A DNA stretch of 31,184 nucleotides from Cyclobacteriaceae bacterium (GTDB taxonomy: Bacteria; Bacteroidota; Bacteroidia; Cytophagales; Cyclobacteriaceae). This document shows positions 21,774 to 29,893 of the stretch, in pieces. The stretch covers positions 1-31,184 of the forward strand of contig JAKISE010000031.1 in assembly GCA_021648745.1 (NCBI GenBank), written 5' to 3'. Both the position numbers and the translations under genes were made by a program. The first letter of the stretch is position 1. Every line of letters begins with the position of its first letter. The notes under the pieces are model-generated. The model was not told the DNA's origin. It ran no database searches and saw only the letters and a list, made by a program, of their open reading frames with translations.

Positions 21774-22614
21774 TCAGATTAATCCAAAAAGTTGAAATAG
21801 CGTTTTTTGCTCCTCTTTAATTATAATCACTTTTTCAATAGTTTCTGTTGCAGAGGTTTCAACTTTTATTTTATAAATGGATTTTGCGATGTCAATTGCT
21901 TTCTCTGGACTCATTCCAGCGTTCTTTTCATCGAGTTGCCTTTCAAGTTCTTTGTATACTTTATAGGCAACAAAAGACAAACAAATATGTGATTCTATTC
22001 TGATTTGTACCCTATGGTATATAGGGCGTATTTTTAAATCTGTTTTTGATATTCTAAACGCTTTTTCTATTCTCCATAAATGTTGGTAATTTTCTATCAC
22101 TTTTTCCATAGCAAGTTTGGTGTTGGTCTGATACCCTTTTAACCCATCCCATTGCGCATCTTGCTTGAATTTATCCTCATCGATTTCAATATTAATTTCA
22201 CCTTCCATAATAAGGTACTTGTTATAACCCCGGTTATTGATATTGGCTTTTGTTAATTTGCCCTGCTCTAATTGCTTCTTTAACCCGAAATATGCAATAG
22301 AATTTCTATTAGGCCTTTAACTCACTTCAAATCAGTCGCTTTGCTTTGTTTGTGTTCTCACCATAGCGGTGCTATGCTTTCGAATCCAAACTGCCTGATT
22401 TATTGTGACTTAAAGCCTCATCACGAACCCTATCGCATAATTCGGGTTTAACTTATTTATTCCTCGCTCTCTATTGTGAAGATCTTTCTTTGCTCTGTTT
22501 TCAGAATAGCTGATGATTAATGTAGTCTTTTCATCTTTTTTGATTGCTTTACATTGCCCAGAAGTCAATTCTAATTTCAGTATTTCTTCTTTAATATTAC
22601 TCTTTTCATTTTTA
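21774..22614 (-). pseudogene. IS1634-type transposase, C-terminal remnant interrupted by a MITE
   Basis: Read on the minus strand, about 224 codons of an IS4/IS1634-like DDE transposase remain once the MITE is removed. The upstream piece (about 22452-22614) includes YSENRAKKDLHNRERGINK, and the downstream piece runs LKKQLEQGKLTKANINNRGY, then WDGLKGYQTN, LWRIEKAFR and RPIYHR (the E-region of the family), ending LFQLFGLI. Full-length members are about 500-560 residues, so more than the N-terminal half is absent. The 5' end is joined directly to an IS1380-type remnant at about 22606-22618. TGGGACACCC at 21761-21770, just past the stop, may be the preserved right end of the element. The gene cannot make an active enzyme. 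Confidence 0.85.
22284..22446. mobile_element. 163-bp palindromic MITE with 5-bp target duplication
   Basis: The element begins CCCGAAATATGCAATAG and ends with the inverted form, CCCGAATTATGCGATAG on the other strand (15 of 17 match). Imperfect pairing continues inward through CTTTAACTCAC versus CTTTAAGTCAC, and AAATCAG versus its complement, to a central hairpin CATAGC-GGT-GCTATG (22362-22376). It is flanked on both sides by TTTAA (22279-22283 and 22447-22451). Removing the element plus one TTTAA (168 bases, 56 codons) joins the two transposase pieces in frame as GINK-LKKQLEQ. It carries no gene, so it must move, or have moved, using another element's transposase. Confidence 0.85.
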
Positions 22615-23109
22615 AAAAGCTAGAAGAGGATGGTGAGAGTTTCTTCCTCTTTTTTGAGGGTTATAACCACGTTTGGCTCCTTGCTGAAATCCGTATCTTG
22701 TCAATACCGTTGAGTCTATGTCTAAGGTGAGGATTGGTAAATGAACCTGAGAAAAAAACCACCCCATTACCTTAGAGAACACACGTTGATTAATCGCTAC
22801 GGTAAACTTGCTGAAGTATCTGATATAGCTTTTATGACCTGCCATTTTTTTAAACCCAAAATTCTGACGTAACACTTCATCAAATCGCCCCACTTCTAAA
22901 TGCTCAAACTTGTTCGCCCCACACAAAATACTGACAAAAAAACAAGTGATTAGTTGCTTGGGGTTATAACCCCGATTGGATTGCTGGGTCGGTAAATCTG
23001 ATGAAACCAACTCAGTCAACAAACCTGTTTTATCAAGCAATTTTTTCATGAAAATCATCCCACTCCAAGGGGTGATTTCTTTGTCTGTGAAACTTAGTTT
23101 TACATCCAT
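22612..23109 (-). pseudogene. IS1380-type transposase, N-terminal remnant
   Basis: The first 165 residues of an IS1380-family DDE transposase are intact from the ATG at 23109 (MDVKLSFTDKEITPW). The first catalytic region is LDIDSTVLTRYGFQQGAKRG, with Asp-Ile-Asp-Ser. The frame ends right after GRNSHHPLLAF, where family members continue for another 250 or so residues with the other acidic residues. Sequence then switches to IS1634-type. A hairpin TGTAAG-TTTTT-CTTACA (23116-23132) lies just upstream of the start and may limit translation of the transposase, as is common near IS ends. The outer inverted repeat of the element could not be placed. Confidence 0.85.
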
Positions 23110-23235
23110 TCTCTCTGTAAGTTTTTCTTACAACAATAAAGTTGATTTTTATGGAAACTTTTGCACAACAACCAACTGATTAATAGAAGGTTAGCAATAA
23201 AATACTCTAATGGTGTTCATTAGAAATTAATCCTA

Positions 23236-23598
23236 ATGACTTTTTTGGGTTTAAATCGTAAAGAGGCATTGTTTTATACAGGCACAGAAACGCTGGAAGG
23301 TGCAAAAAAATTAAGCCAATATTGTAAGGTGTCGGCTATTACTGATGGTGAAAAAGGCTTGTATTTTAATGCAGGAAATAATACACTTCATAGCTTGTCA
23401 AAGGTAGAGGAAGTATATAGCACTATTGATTCTGGAGATTGTTTGCTGGCAGGCATCATTGCTGGTTATGTGATGCGAAAATTTAATCAACAAATTGCAG
23501 ATTTGGGAGCGGCCTGTGGAGCAGCGAATTGTATTAGGCCAGAGTTGGGGTTAATGCATAATGCAGATGTTGAGCGATTGTTGAACGAAATTGGATAG
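23236..23598 (+). pseudogene. PfkB-family sugar kinase, C-terminal remnant
   Basis: The 120-residue frame is the C-terminal third of a ribokinase/PfkB-family kinase, closest in style to the 1-phosphofructokinase/tagatose-6-phosphate kinase group. It has LNRKEALFYTG, then TDGEKGLYF, the catalytic-base region STIDSGDCLLAGI (usually GAGD; Asp retained) and LGAACGAANCIRPELG. The first 180 or so residues, with the sugar-binding site, are missing. An in-frame TAG lies 15 bases upstream of the apparent ATG, and the IS1380 remnant begins just before, so truncation probably came with that insertion. Substrate cannot be stated. It converges on the uxaA remnant, 30 bases away, and probably belonged to the same sugar-use locus. 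Confidence 0.75.
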
Positions 23599-23628
23599 TT
23601 TTTTCGTTATTATAGCGTTTATCGTTAC

Positions 23629-25252
23629 TTACAACGAAATGCCTCTTTTCCACGGAATAAAATCATCCTGATTCAATAATTCAGATTTAGATTGAAGCTC
23701 GCCATTGGCAATTTTAATGATGTACTCTAGCATTTCTTCGCCCATTTCTTCAATTGTTTTACTGCCTTCAATTACTTCACCGCCATTTATATCAATAATA
23801 TCTGCCATTTTGTTTGCTAATGTACTGTTAGAAGAAACCTTTAAAATAGGTGCTACAGGGTTTCCAGTAGGAGTACCTAAGCCTGTTGTAAATAATACCA
23901 CATTGGCACCCGAACCCACCAGTCCTGTGGTTGATTCCACATCATTGCCAGGGGTGCATAACAGGCTAAGGCCATTGTTTTTAACATACTCTGTATAATC
24001 AAGCACATCGGTTACTGGTGAGGTTCCACCTTTTTTGGCGGCTCCAGCAGATTTCATCGCATCGGTAATAAGCCATCCTTAATATTGCCGGGCGAGGGGT
24101 TCATATCAAAACCTGAGCCTACCTCTTTTGCTAATTTAGCGTAAGCGCGCATTAATTTTATAAACTTATTAGCATGGGCAGGGTTATTGGTTCTGTTTAT
24201 TAACTCTTGCTCTACACCACACAGCTCTGGAAACTCTGCCAGTATTGCTTTCCAAGTGCGGTAATCATATCAGATACATGCCCTAAAGCGGGGCCGAGAT
24301 GCCCGAAAACCCATCGGAGCCGCCACATTCCAAACCAGTGGTTAGTTTTGATAAGGGTGCAGGTTGGCGTTTTAGTTTATTAGCTTCAATTAACCCATTA
24401 AAAGTAGCTTTTATGGCTTGCTCAATTAGTGTTGTTTCGCTGCCTGTTTCCTGCTGGTCAAATATTAATAGCGGTTTATCAAATACACCATCAATTGATT
24501 GTATGGCCTTTTCTAAAATATCAACTTGTGCATTTTGGCAACCAAGGCTAAATACTGTGGCACCTGCCACATTAGGTTTTTTTTAAGTAACCAGCCAGTA
24601 ACCTGCACAAGGTGTCGCTATCTTCTCGGGTTCCACCGCAGCCCCCTTGGTGCGTTATAAACTTAATTTTAACATTATTAAAATAATGTTTTTGCTCTTT
24701 GTTTTCCTTTCTGTTTAAACGTACCTCATCAAGTGGGTCTCCACTTTTATGCCTTGCAACAAGGTCTTTAGCCAGTTGCTCATAAGCATTGGCTTTTTCA
24801 TAACCCAATGCTTTTTCAAATGCTGTTTTTAAGATAGTAATATTTCTGTTTTCACAAAAAACCAATGGAAATACCAACCAATAATTAGCCGTACCCACTT
24901 GCCCGTCTTTTCGAAGGTAACCGTTAAATGTTCTGCCTTTAAAACGGCTTACATCAGGTGCAGTCCATTCAAACTTTTTTTTATGTTTTGTTGTATAAGC
25001 ACTTGCTTTATGAGCTGTATTTTTTACGGTAATAGCTTTTCCTTTTTTTATTATTTCTTTGGCTGTACCAACAACTAACCCATACATCTCATCGCCTAGG
25101 GCAAAATCTTTGAGTGCAAATTTATGTTTTGCCTGAATGTTTTCTTTTAGCATTATTGTTGCAGAATTAACAACCACTTGCTCTCCTTTATTTAAATGGG
25201 TTAATGCAACTCCCAAATTGTCAGTAGTATTAATTGTTATTGCTTTGTTCAT
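23629..25252 (-). pseudogene. uxaA: Altronate dehydratase, broken by several frameshifts
   Basis: UxaA dehydrates D-altronate to 2-keto-3-deoxygluconate in galacturonate use. The ATG at 25252 overlaps the uxaB stop (ATGA). An N-terminal SAF-type domain (about 1-100) is followed by the dehydratase domain with GYLRKDGQVGTANYW and HQGGCGGTRED. The frame then breaks at an A8/T8 run (24577-24584), where one extra base turns LKKPNVAGA into a stop. It breaks again near 24283-24295 (after GFSGISA), near 24255 (in the stretch for GKAILAEFPEL), and near 24075 (DGLITDAMK). The C-terminal part, 24057-23629, is otherwise well conserved (VLFTTGLGTPTGNPVAPILK). At least four indels make a functional protein very unlikely, though recent decay is suggested by the good residue conservation. 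Confidence 0.85.
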
Positions 25253-26052
25253 GCTTCTTCTTCTATAAAATTGGAGATTTTAATGCCATAGTTTAAAAGG
25301 CTCATTTGACTGGTCATTAATTCGGGCAACCCTGCTACCAAATTTAAATCTGTACCCCAAAAAGCTTGTTTGGCTAAAACTTTATCTATAATATGCCTAA
25401 CACTATTTTTACTAGCCCTCAAATTAGAAAAAAATATCTTTACTTCATCGCTATCCTGAATGGTAAAAGTATCGGTTAAATATAGTTTGATAAGATGCGT
25501 AAATGCCAAAACCAATCCTTTGGGTAGTTTCTTAGTTGTATTATAATAATCTAAAAGGGAAGGCAACACCCGTACCTTGTATTTAGAGATAGAGTTGAGC
25601 GCAATAGATTGTAACTCGTGTCTGATAAATGGATTTTTAAACCGTTCCAGTACTTCATTAGCATAAGTTTCAAGTGCTTGTTTGGGCAGGTTTATGGTGG
25701 AGGCAATTTCATTAAAAATAATTTGGTGTACATAGCTGCTCAGCCACTTATCTTCTACACTTTCAAGCACAGTGTCAATTTCGTTGAGCAGTCCAATCGG
25801 CACCATACAGGTGTGTGCTCCATTTAGTATGCGTACTTTGCGTGTGCGGTAGGGGGTAAGATCATGGGTGTAAATTACATTTAACCCACATTTATCAGCC
25901 GGAAAAGCCTGCTGTATTTCTTTGGCTCCTTCAATTACCCATAGATGAAAAACTTCGGATGACACAATAAGGTTATCGTTAAAACCAATGGATGCTCGAA
26001 TTTCTTCTGCCTCATCTTTAGGGTAGCCCGGAACAATCCTATCAACCAATGT
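25249..26052 (-). pseudogene. uxaB: Tagaturonate reductase (altronate oxidoreductase), N-terminus deleted
   Basis: This is the C-terminal 266 residues of a polyol-specific long-chain dehydrogenase of the UxaB type, which reduces D-tagaturonate to D-altronate. The surviving part begins LVDRIVPGYPKDEAEE, the linker after the NAD-binding Rossmann domain. It retains the KxxxxNxxH signature as Lys71, Asn76 and His79 in KVRILNGAH. About 220 N-terminal residues, including the cofactor site, are gone. The frame has a TAA two codons upstream and no proper start; the first codon is TTG. At the breakpoint the sequence passes directly into a truncated LacI-type gene on the other strand. Its stop overlaps the uxaA start, keeping the ancestral operon order uxaB-uxaA. 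Confidence 0.82.
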
Positions 26053-26513
26053 TTATTACCTTTTCTGAAAATGATTTGGCTCAAAAAACAACTTTTGTAA
26101 GAATTAAGGGCTTAAGGTATTACTATGCTCAAAACCTGAATACTAGTATTAATATACATGAGATAAACCTTGAGCGGGATAAAATAACTGTATCGCAGTT
26201 GATGGATATGCTTAAAGCAATTAAAAAGCCAATTCACTTATTTGTACCTAATTCTCATTTACTAGGCTTGGCATTATTACCCTTAAGAAATCAATTAAAA
26301 TTACGTTTTGTAGGGTATGATTTGTTCACTGCAAATGAAAAACTTTTGGAGAACGGTGTTTTGGATTATATTATTCACCAAAAGCCACAACATCAGGGGA
26401 TTTTGGCTGTGGAGGCATTATATCGCCATTTAGTTTTGGGTAAAAGTGTAGAGCAGCACCAATACATGTCGCTTGATATTATTACTAAAGAAAATTTAGG
26501 ATTCAGCTATTAA
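26049..26513 (+). pseudogene. LacI-type regulator, C-terminal remnant
   Basis: The 154-residue frame matches the C-terminal half of the sugar-binding domain of a LacI/GalR-type repressor. It shows RIKGLRYYY, the strand-loop RFVGYDLFTANEKLLENGV, and then DYIIHQKPQHQGILAVEALY, the typical IxQxPxxQGxxA helix. The helix-turn-helix and first half of the sensor domain (about 190 residues) are absent, so it cannot bind DNA. The apparent ATG is within the fusion junction with uxaB and probably accidental. A regulator beside uxaB/uxaA fits control of a hexuronate locus, now lost. Confidence 0.72.
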
Positions 26514-26860
26514 ACCAATTTTTGTCTGGTGTTTTACTATTTATTGAATTACGTGATCTAAACTCATCATAATCTCTCCCCCATTCATCTATTTTTAGTT
26601 TTCCATAACTTAGATAAGGCCAATTTACATTTTCATTCATTTCTAAAAATGTGGTTAAAAGACTTAATAAGTGGCTAATCTTTTACTAATAATTGGGGTG
26701 CCAACATATTATTACCTCTTTTGAAGGTATAAATCTCATCATTGTTTAAATTAAAAATTTGTTCAGTAGTTACTGTCTAGTTTTGATTTCTGTCAAAAGT
26801 TATGTCTCTATAGATACCTCTAAACCTGAATTCGGGATAAGAAAATCGCTATTTAGAAGA
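26514..26860 (-). pseudogene. Unrecognised degenerate coding remnant
   Basis: About 350 bases without an intact gene. On the minus strand, protein-like stretches appear: YPEFRFRGIYRDITFDRNQN, then after a stop EQIFNLNNDEIYTFKRGNN, and in another frame from an ATG near 26646 VNWPYLSYGKLKIDEWGRD. Their amino-acid make-up is protein-like and the stops and shifts suggest decay, but I do not recognise the family. Confidence 0.3.
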
Positions 26861-26869
26861 TAAAATGGG

Positions 26870-27540
26870 TGTTTTTAATGTGTTTAAAGCCTTAACAATC
26901 AAATATTTTCTTTCCAAAATACCTCCGATTGAATTTATAGCAGAATTCATCAAGATAATATTGCAGATATTGTTTGCTCACGTTGTGGTGAATACACAGC
27001 ATCAAACGCTTGACATTACTAATAGCGGTGTGAAGCCAAGGCAATACATCGCTCGTATTTTTCCCATTGAAACACTGAATTTAGATATACCCCTTTGTTA
27101 AATCAGGTAGCTTTTGATAGTTTTTGCTGCCATCGGTTACTACTTTGACTTGTGAGCCAATTAGAGTAATGGATTTCTTAATTACTTGATTCTTGCCGCC
27201 CTTTTCAATTACTTTCATTTTTAGATACCGTACGATCTTCGGTCTCATATGCCTCAAGACTTTTCATCTGGTACACATTTAGGTTCTGCGGCAACTAAAA
27301 CTTTGAATTTATCCCCTCCAATTCCATCGCCTTGATTATCTTCGAAGCTGGAGGGTGCTTCGAAAAAACCTTCGTCAAGTTCTATTTCATCTCGTAAATC
27401 AATACTTAAAAGGGAGATTCGAATGCTCCATTAAAGTACCAGATCTTAATGAAGCGTGATAGCCACATTCTTTACATTCCCAGATTTGCTTAGGTGGTAA
27501 TGAGCACACTTCTTACATATTAGTTCCCTCTGCCTCCTGT
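26870..27540 (-). pseudogene. IS1595-type (ISXO2-like) transposase, degenerate
   Basis: Pieces of one transposase can be read on the minus strand in several frames. A zinc-ribbon piece WECKECGYHASLRSGTLMEH lies around 27420-27490. An ELDEGFF block with the first catalytic Asp is at 27362-27380. A piece with KVVTDGSKNYQKL and a piece with LPWLHTAISNVKRL follow. DEFCYKFNRRYFGKK, the family's C-terminal signature, is at about 26907-26951. The order fits a member of the IS1595/ISXO2 group. Stops and frame changes occur between all blocks, so it is long dead. Inverted repeats could not be found with confidence. Confidence 0.75.
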
Positions 27541-27704
27541 AACCTACGCACTTTATTCCTACAAACTTCTTCGCTATCATATTCATGATAAAGTTCTTCT
27601 AACGCATAATTTGTATTATTTATAACTATAAGATAGTAAAATTTACAGAATAGGCAAAATAGCAGATAGTTATATAATAATGATGTAAGTAATTGATTAT
27701 TAAA

Positions 27705-27748
27705 GTGATCTCAATAGTACTCGAGTCAGCAATCTCCTGCTTGTAAAA
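27705..27748 (-). other. tRNA-like 3'-half remnant (tRNA-Val-like)
   Basis: On the minus strand the sequence resembles the anticodon arm and T-arm of a tRNA: TTTTACAAGCAGGAG would be a UAC-type loop and 3' stem strand, followed by CTCGAGT in place of the T-loop TTCGAGT, and GAGATCAC like an acceptor strand. The T-stem does not pair, so it is not a functional tRNA. It may be an old attachment-site scar or chance likeness. The flanking DNA from 27541 to 27865 shows nothing else. Confidence 0.25.
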
Positions 27749-27865
27749 GATTTTAAATTGAACTTGATGATAAATGAAATTTACCCCTAATTGATTTTGT
27801 CAAACCTTGCCAGGTTATATGACAAATTAAATAATATAATACTTTGTCTTGTGTATCATAGCAAT

Positions 27866-27897
27866 CCCCTGAAAATCAAATGATTAACAGGGGTTTT
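27866..27897 (+). terminator. Hairpin CCCCTG...CAGGGG followed by TTTT
   Basis: CCCCTG (27866-27871) pairs with CAGGGG (27888-27893), with an inner AATCA/TGATT stem and symmetrical AA bulges, followed by TTTT. It has the form of an intrinsic terminator and lies directly beside the tRNA 3'-end-like sequence, as terminators after tRNA genes often do. Confidence 0.5.
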
Positions 27898-27911
27898 GGT
27901 GCCCAGAGCCG
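27897..27911 (-). other. tRNA 3'-end-like fragment, possible attachment site
   Basis: On the minus strand the 15 bases read CGGCTCTGGGCACCA, which looks like the 3' end of a tRNA (end of T-stem, acceptor strand, CCA). The rest of a tRNA is absent, since the sequence beyond does not fold. Integrases commonly leave such copies of a tRNA end at the far side of an island. Together with the AbiE and TOTE genes to the right this hints at an island border; no integrase gene remains in the window. Confidence 0.4.
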
Positions 27912-28021
27912 ATCTTAGGTGTTTGCTAAATCCACTTTCATTTACTTAATTGCAGTTAAATGAATTATTTATCTTGGTTTTAATGGAATTAAATCAACTT
28001 AAACCAATTTGAGTAATATTC

Positions 28022-28041
28022 TTGCCACCTATTTTGCCACC
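28022..28041. repeat. Two direct repeats TTGCCACC
   Basis: TTGCCACC occurs at 28022-28029 and 28034-28041, one helical turn apart. Short direct repeats on one DNA face near an attachment-like site could be arm-type recombinase sites. The surrounding stretch from 27912 to 28224 is otherwise non-coding, with only an imperfect GGTTTTAA/TTAAACC inverted repeat near 27975-28005. Confidence 0.3.
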
Positions 28042-28224
28042 ATATTTGTGATAAACTCTCAATGCTAGGTATTTATTGCCAACTTATCACTGAACCTAAA
28101 GTTAAAAGTTAGTAACGGTTAAATCTAAAGAAGCTAAATAAAACCTGTATTTTGTGTATGTGAATTTGTACGTACATAATAATTATTGATTAGGCAATTA
28201 ATGAATAGTTATTGTATTTATTTG

Positions 28225-28232
28225 TACATTTG
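28225..28232 (+). promoter_or_regulatory. -7 promoter box before abiEi
   Basis: TACATTTG matches TAnnTTTG exactly, 21 bases before the abiEi ATG. No good -33 TTTG is present at 17-20 bases upstream. AbiEi-type antitoxins often repress their own promoter, so an operator would be expected here, but I see no clear dyad. Confidence 0.4.
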
Positions 28233-28253
28233 ATATGTAGTAATTATCTAATT

Positions 28254-29066
28254 ATGAAAAATAACCTTAGTTGGAAAATTTTGAAAACTTTTTCGAGTAT
28301 CGATCAAGATTGTTTTACTACTCAAGATGTAATAAAAAAATTTGAGGGAACGGATAAAATTTATTTGTCAAAAGTACTTTCAATAATGGTTAACACTGGA
28401 ATGCTAATCAAGTTGAATAAAGGTTTGTATTATATTGTTCCTCCAAGTGCCGATGCTAAAAACTATATACCGGATTGGCATTTAGTAGCAAAATATTTAA
28501 TGCAGGGTAGAAAATATTATATAGGGTACTATTCGGCAATGCAATTACATGGATTAATTACACAACCAAGTTTAAACGAAATTATTGTAACTCAATTTCG
28601 GTCTAGTATATCTTCTAAAAAAATACAGGGTATTGAATTTCAATTTGTTAATCATATTAAGAAGAGATTTTTTGGTTTTCAAAGTATGTGGCTTAATGAA
28701 TATGAGAAAGTAACAGTAAGTGATTTGGAAAAAACTATAGTAGATGCTGTAACAAAGCCTCAATTATGTGGTGGAATGATAGAGGTTGGGAAAGCAATTT
28801 ATGAAACAAAAAACAGGATCGATTTAGAGAAATTGTCGAGGTATTTAGTTCAAAATGAAAGCCATGCAGCAACTAAAAGATATTTATTCATTACAAATAT
28901 TTTTGATTTAAAATGGACATCTTACCATGAAAAACTTATGCAAAATTCTGGGAATAGCTATTCTGTTTTGGACACCTCCGCACCTAATGAAGGGGTTAAG
29001 AATGGGGAGTTTAAATTGAAAATAAATCTTGACATAAACTCTATAAAAAACGCAATTTATACATGA
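28254..29066 (+). CDS. AbiEi-like antitoxin / transcriptional regulator
   Basis: From the ATG at 28254 the protein has 270 residues (MKNNLSWKILKTF). The frame also contains a TTG at 28212, but that extension is unlike the family and overlaps the promoter box. The N-terminus (about 1-60) is a winged helix with VIKKFEGTDKIYLSKVLSIM and the wing GLYYIVP. The remainder follows the AbiEi C-terminal pattern: YYIGYYSAMQLHGL, then a beta segment with IQGIEFQFV, and VSDLEKTIVDAV. AbiEi proteins neutralise the AbiEii toxin without direct binding (type IV toxin-antitoxin) and repress the operon. Its stop overlaps the toxin start (ATGA), so the pair is translationally coupled. Confidence 0.85.
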   Translation: MKNNLSWKILKTFSSIDQDCFTTQDVIKKFEGTDKIYLSKVLSIMVNTGMLIKLNKGLYYIVPPSADAKNYIPDWHLVAKYLMQGRKYYIGYYSAMQLHGLITQPSLNEIIVTQFRSSISSKKIQGIEFQFVNHIKKRFFGFQSMWLNEYEKVTVSDLEKTIVDAVTKPQLCGGMIEVGKAIYETKNRIDLEKLSRYLVQNESHAATKRYLFITNIFDLKWTSYHEKLMQNSGNSYSVLDTSAPNEGVKNGEFKLKINLDINSIKNAIYT

Positions 29067-29893
29067 TAAAGCCTAAAATAATTAGTCAAATTTCTAATGC
29101 ACAAGGAGTGCGTCCTCAACAAATAGAAAAGGATTATATAATCACTTGGTTATTATGGGGTATTGGAAAGCATCAACTATTAAATAAGGCTTTGATTTTT
29201 AAAGGAGGAACCTGCCTAAAGAAAATCCATATTGAAGAATATCGATTTTCTGAAGATATGGGTTTTACACTAAACCCTGAACTAGAAACTGATTTTTCTA
29301 ATGATGAAATTTACAAAGCTTTTGATGAACTGTTTTTAGAAGTTAAGAAGGTTGCCAACATTAATGCTTTTGTTAATGAATCTAGTAAAGATATCCATAA
29401 GAAGTCTGGAAGCTTAAAGTTTTATATTGATTATGTAGGTCCTTTGGGAGGGAACGGAAATCATGTAAAACTAGATATTACTAGAGGTGAAAGGTTAGAA
29501 TTTGAGGTAGAGAAAAGAAATGTTTTTAATAGTTATTCAGATTTAGAAGAAGAAGAGAATTTTACAATCACCTCTTATGGACTAGAAGAAATTGTAATTG
29601 AAAAAATGGCTGCATTAATGGGCCGCACAGTACCTAGGGATCTTTATGATTTTGATTACTTAACCACTGTAGAAGGCATAGAATTACAAGATGTTTATTT
29701 TGAATTTCAAAGAAAGGCAAAGCATAAAAATCTTGATTTTTCTAATTTTGTTAAGTGCATAAATGATAAGAAAGATAAGTTTGAAAGAGCATGGAATGAA
29801 AATTTGGCTCATCAGGTAAAAGACCTTCCTAAATTTAGTAATGTTTGGAGAAATATAGGGAAACAGTTTCGGAGATTTGAAAAAATTAAATAG
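29063..29893 (+). CDS. AbiEii/AbiGii-type nucleotidyltransferase toxin, atypical active site
   Basis: The 276-residue protein has the nucleotidyltransferase toxin pattern: EKDYIITWLLWGI (22-34), the nucleotide-binding FKGGTCLKK (46-54), RFSEDMGF (61-68), KLDITRGE (136-143) with Asp138, and the C-terminal EKMAALMGRTVPRDLYDF (180-197). In the family the second block usually reads R-x-S-x-D-x-D-F, giving two metal-binding aspartates. Here the second is Gly67 (codon GGT at 29261-29263; GAT would give Asp). The reading frame is otherwise complete. Members transfer nucleotides to targets such as tRNA and stop growth during phage infection. The change may reflect reduced or lost activity, which would be tolerated, as inactive toxins are not selected against. 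Confidence 0.87.
   Translation: MIKPKIISQISNAQGVRPQQIEKDYIITWLLWGIGKHQLLNKALIFKGGTCLKKIHIEEYRFSEDMGFTLNPELETDFSNDEIYKAFDELFLEVKKVANINAFVNESSKDIHKKSGSLKFYIDYVGPLGGNGNHVKLDITRGERLEFEVEKRNVFNSYSDLEEEENFTITSYGLEEIVIEKMAALMGRTVPRDLYDFDYLTTVEGIELQDVYFEFQRKAKHKNLDFSNFVKCINDKKDKFERAWNENLAHQVKDLPKFSNVWRNIGKQFRRFEKIK

Noticed and set aside
26865..27101. A 78-codon plus-strand reading frame
   Set aside because: It lies opposite the conserved C-terminal signature of the degenerate IS1595-type transposase, whose minus-strand reading explains the sequence.
28212..28253. Upstream TTG start for abiEi
   Set aside because: It adds 14 residues unlike the family and would place the start upstream of the TACATTTG promoter box; the ATG at 28254 fits better.
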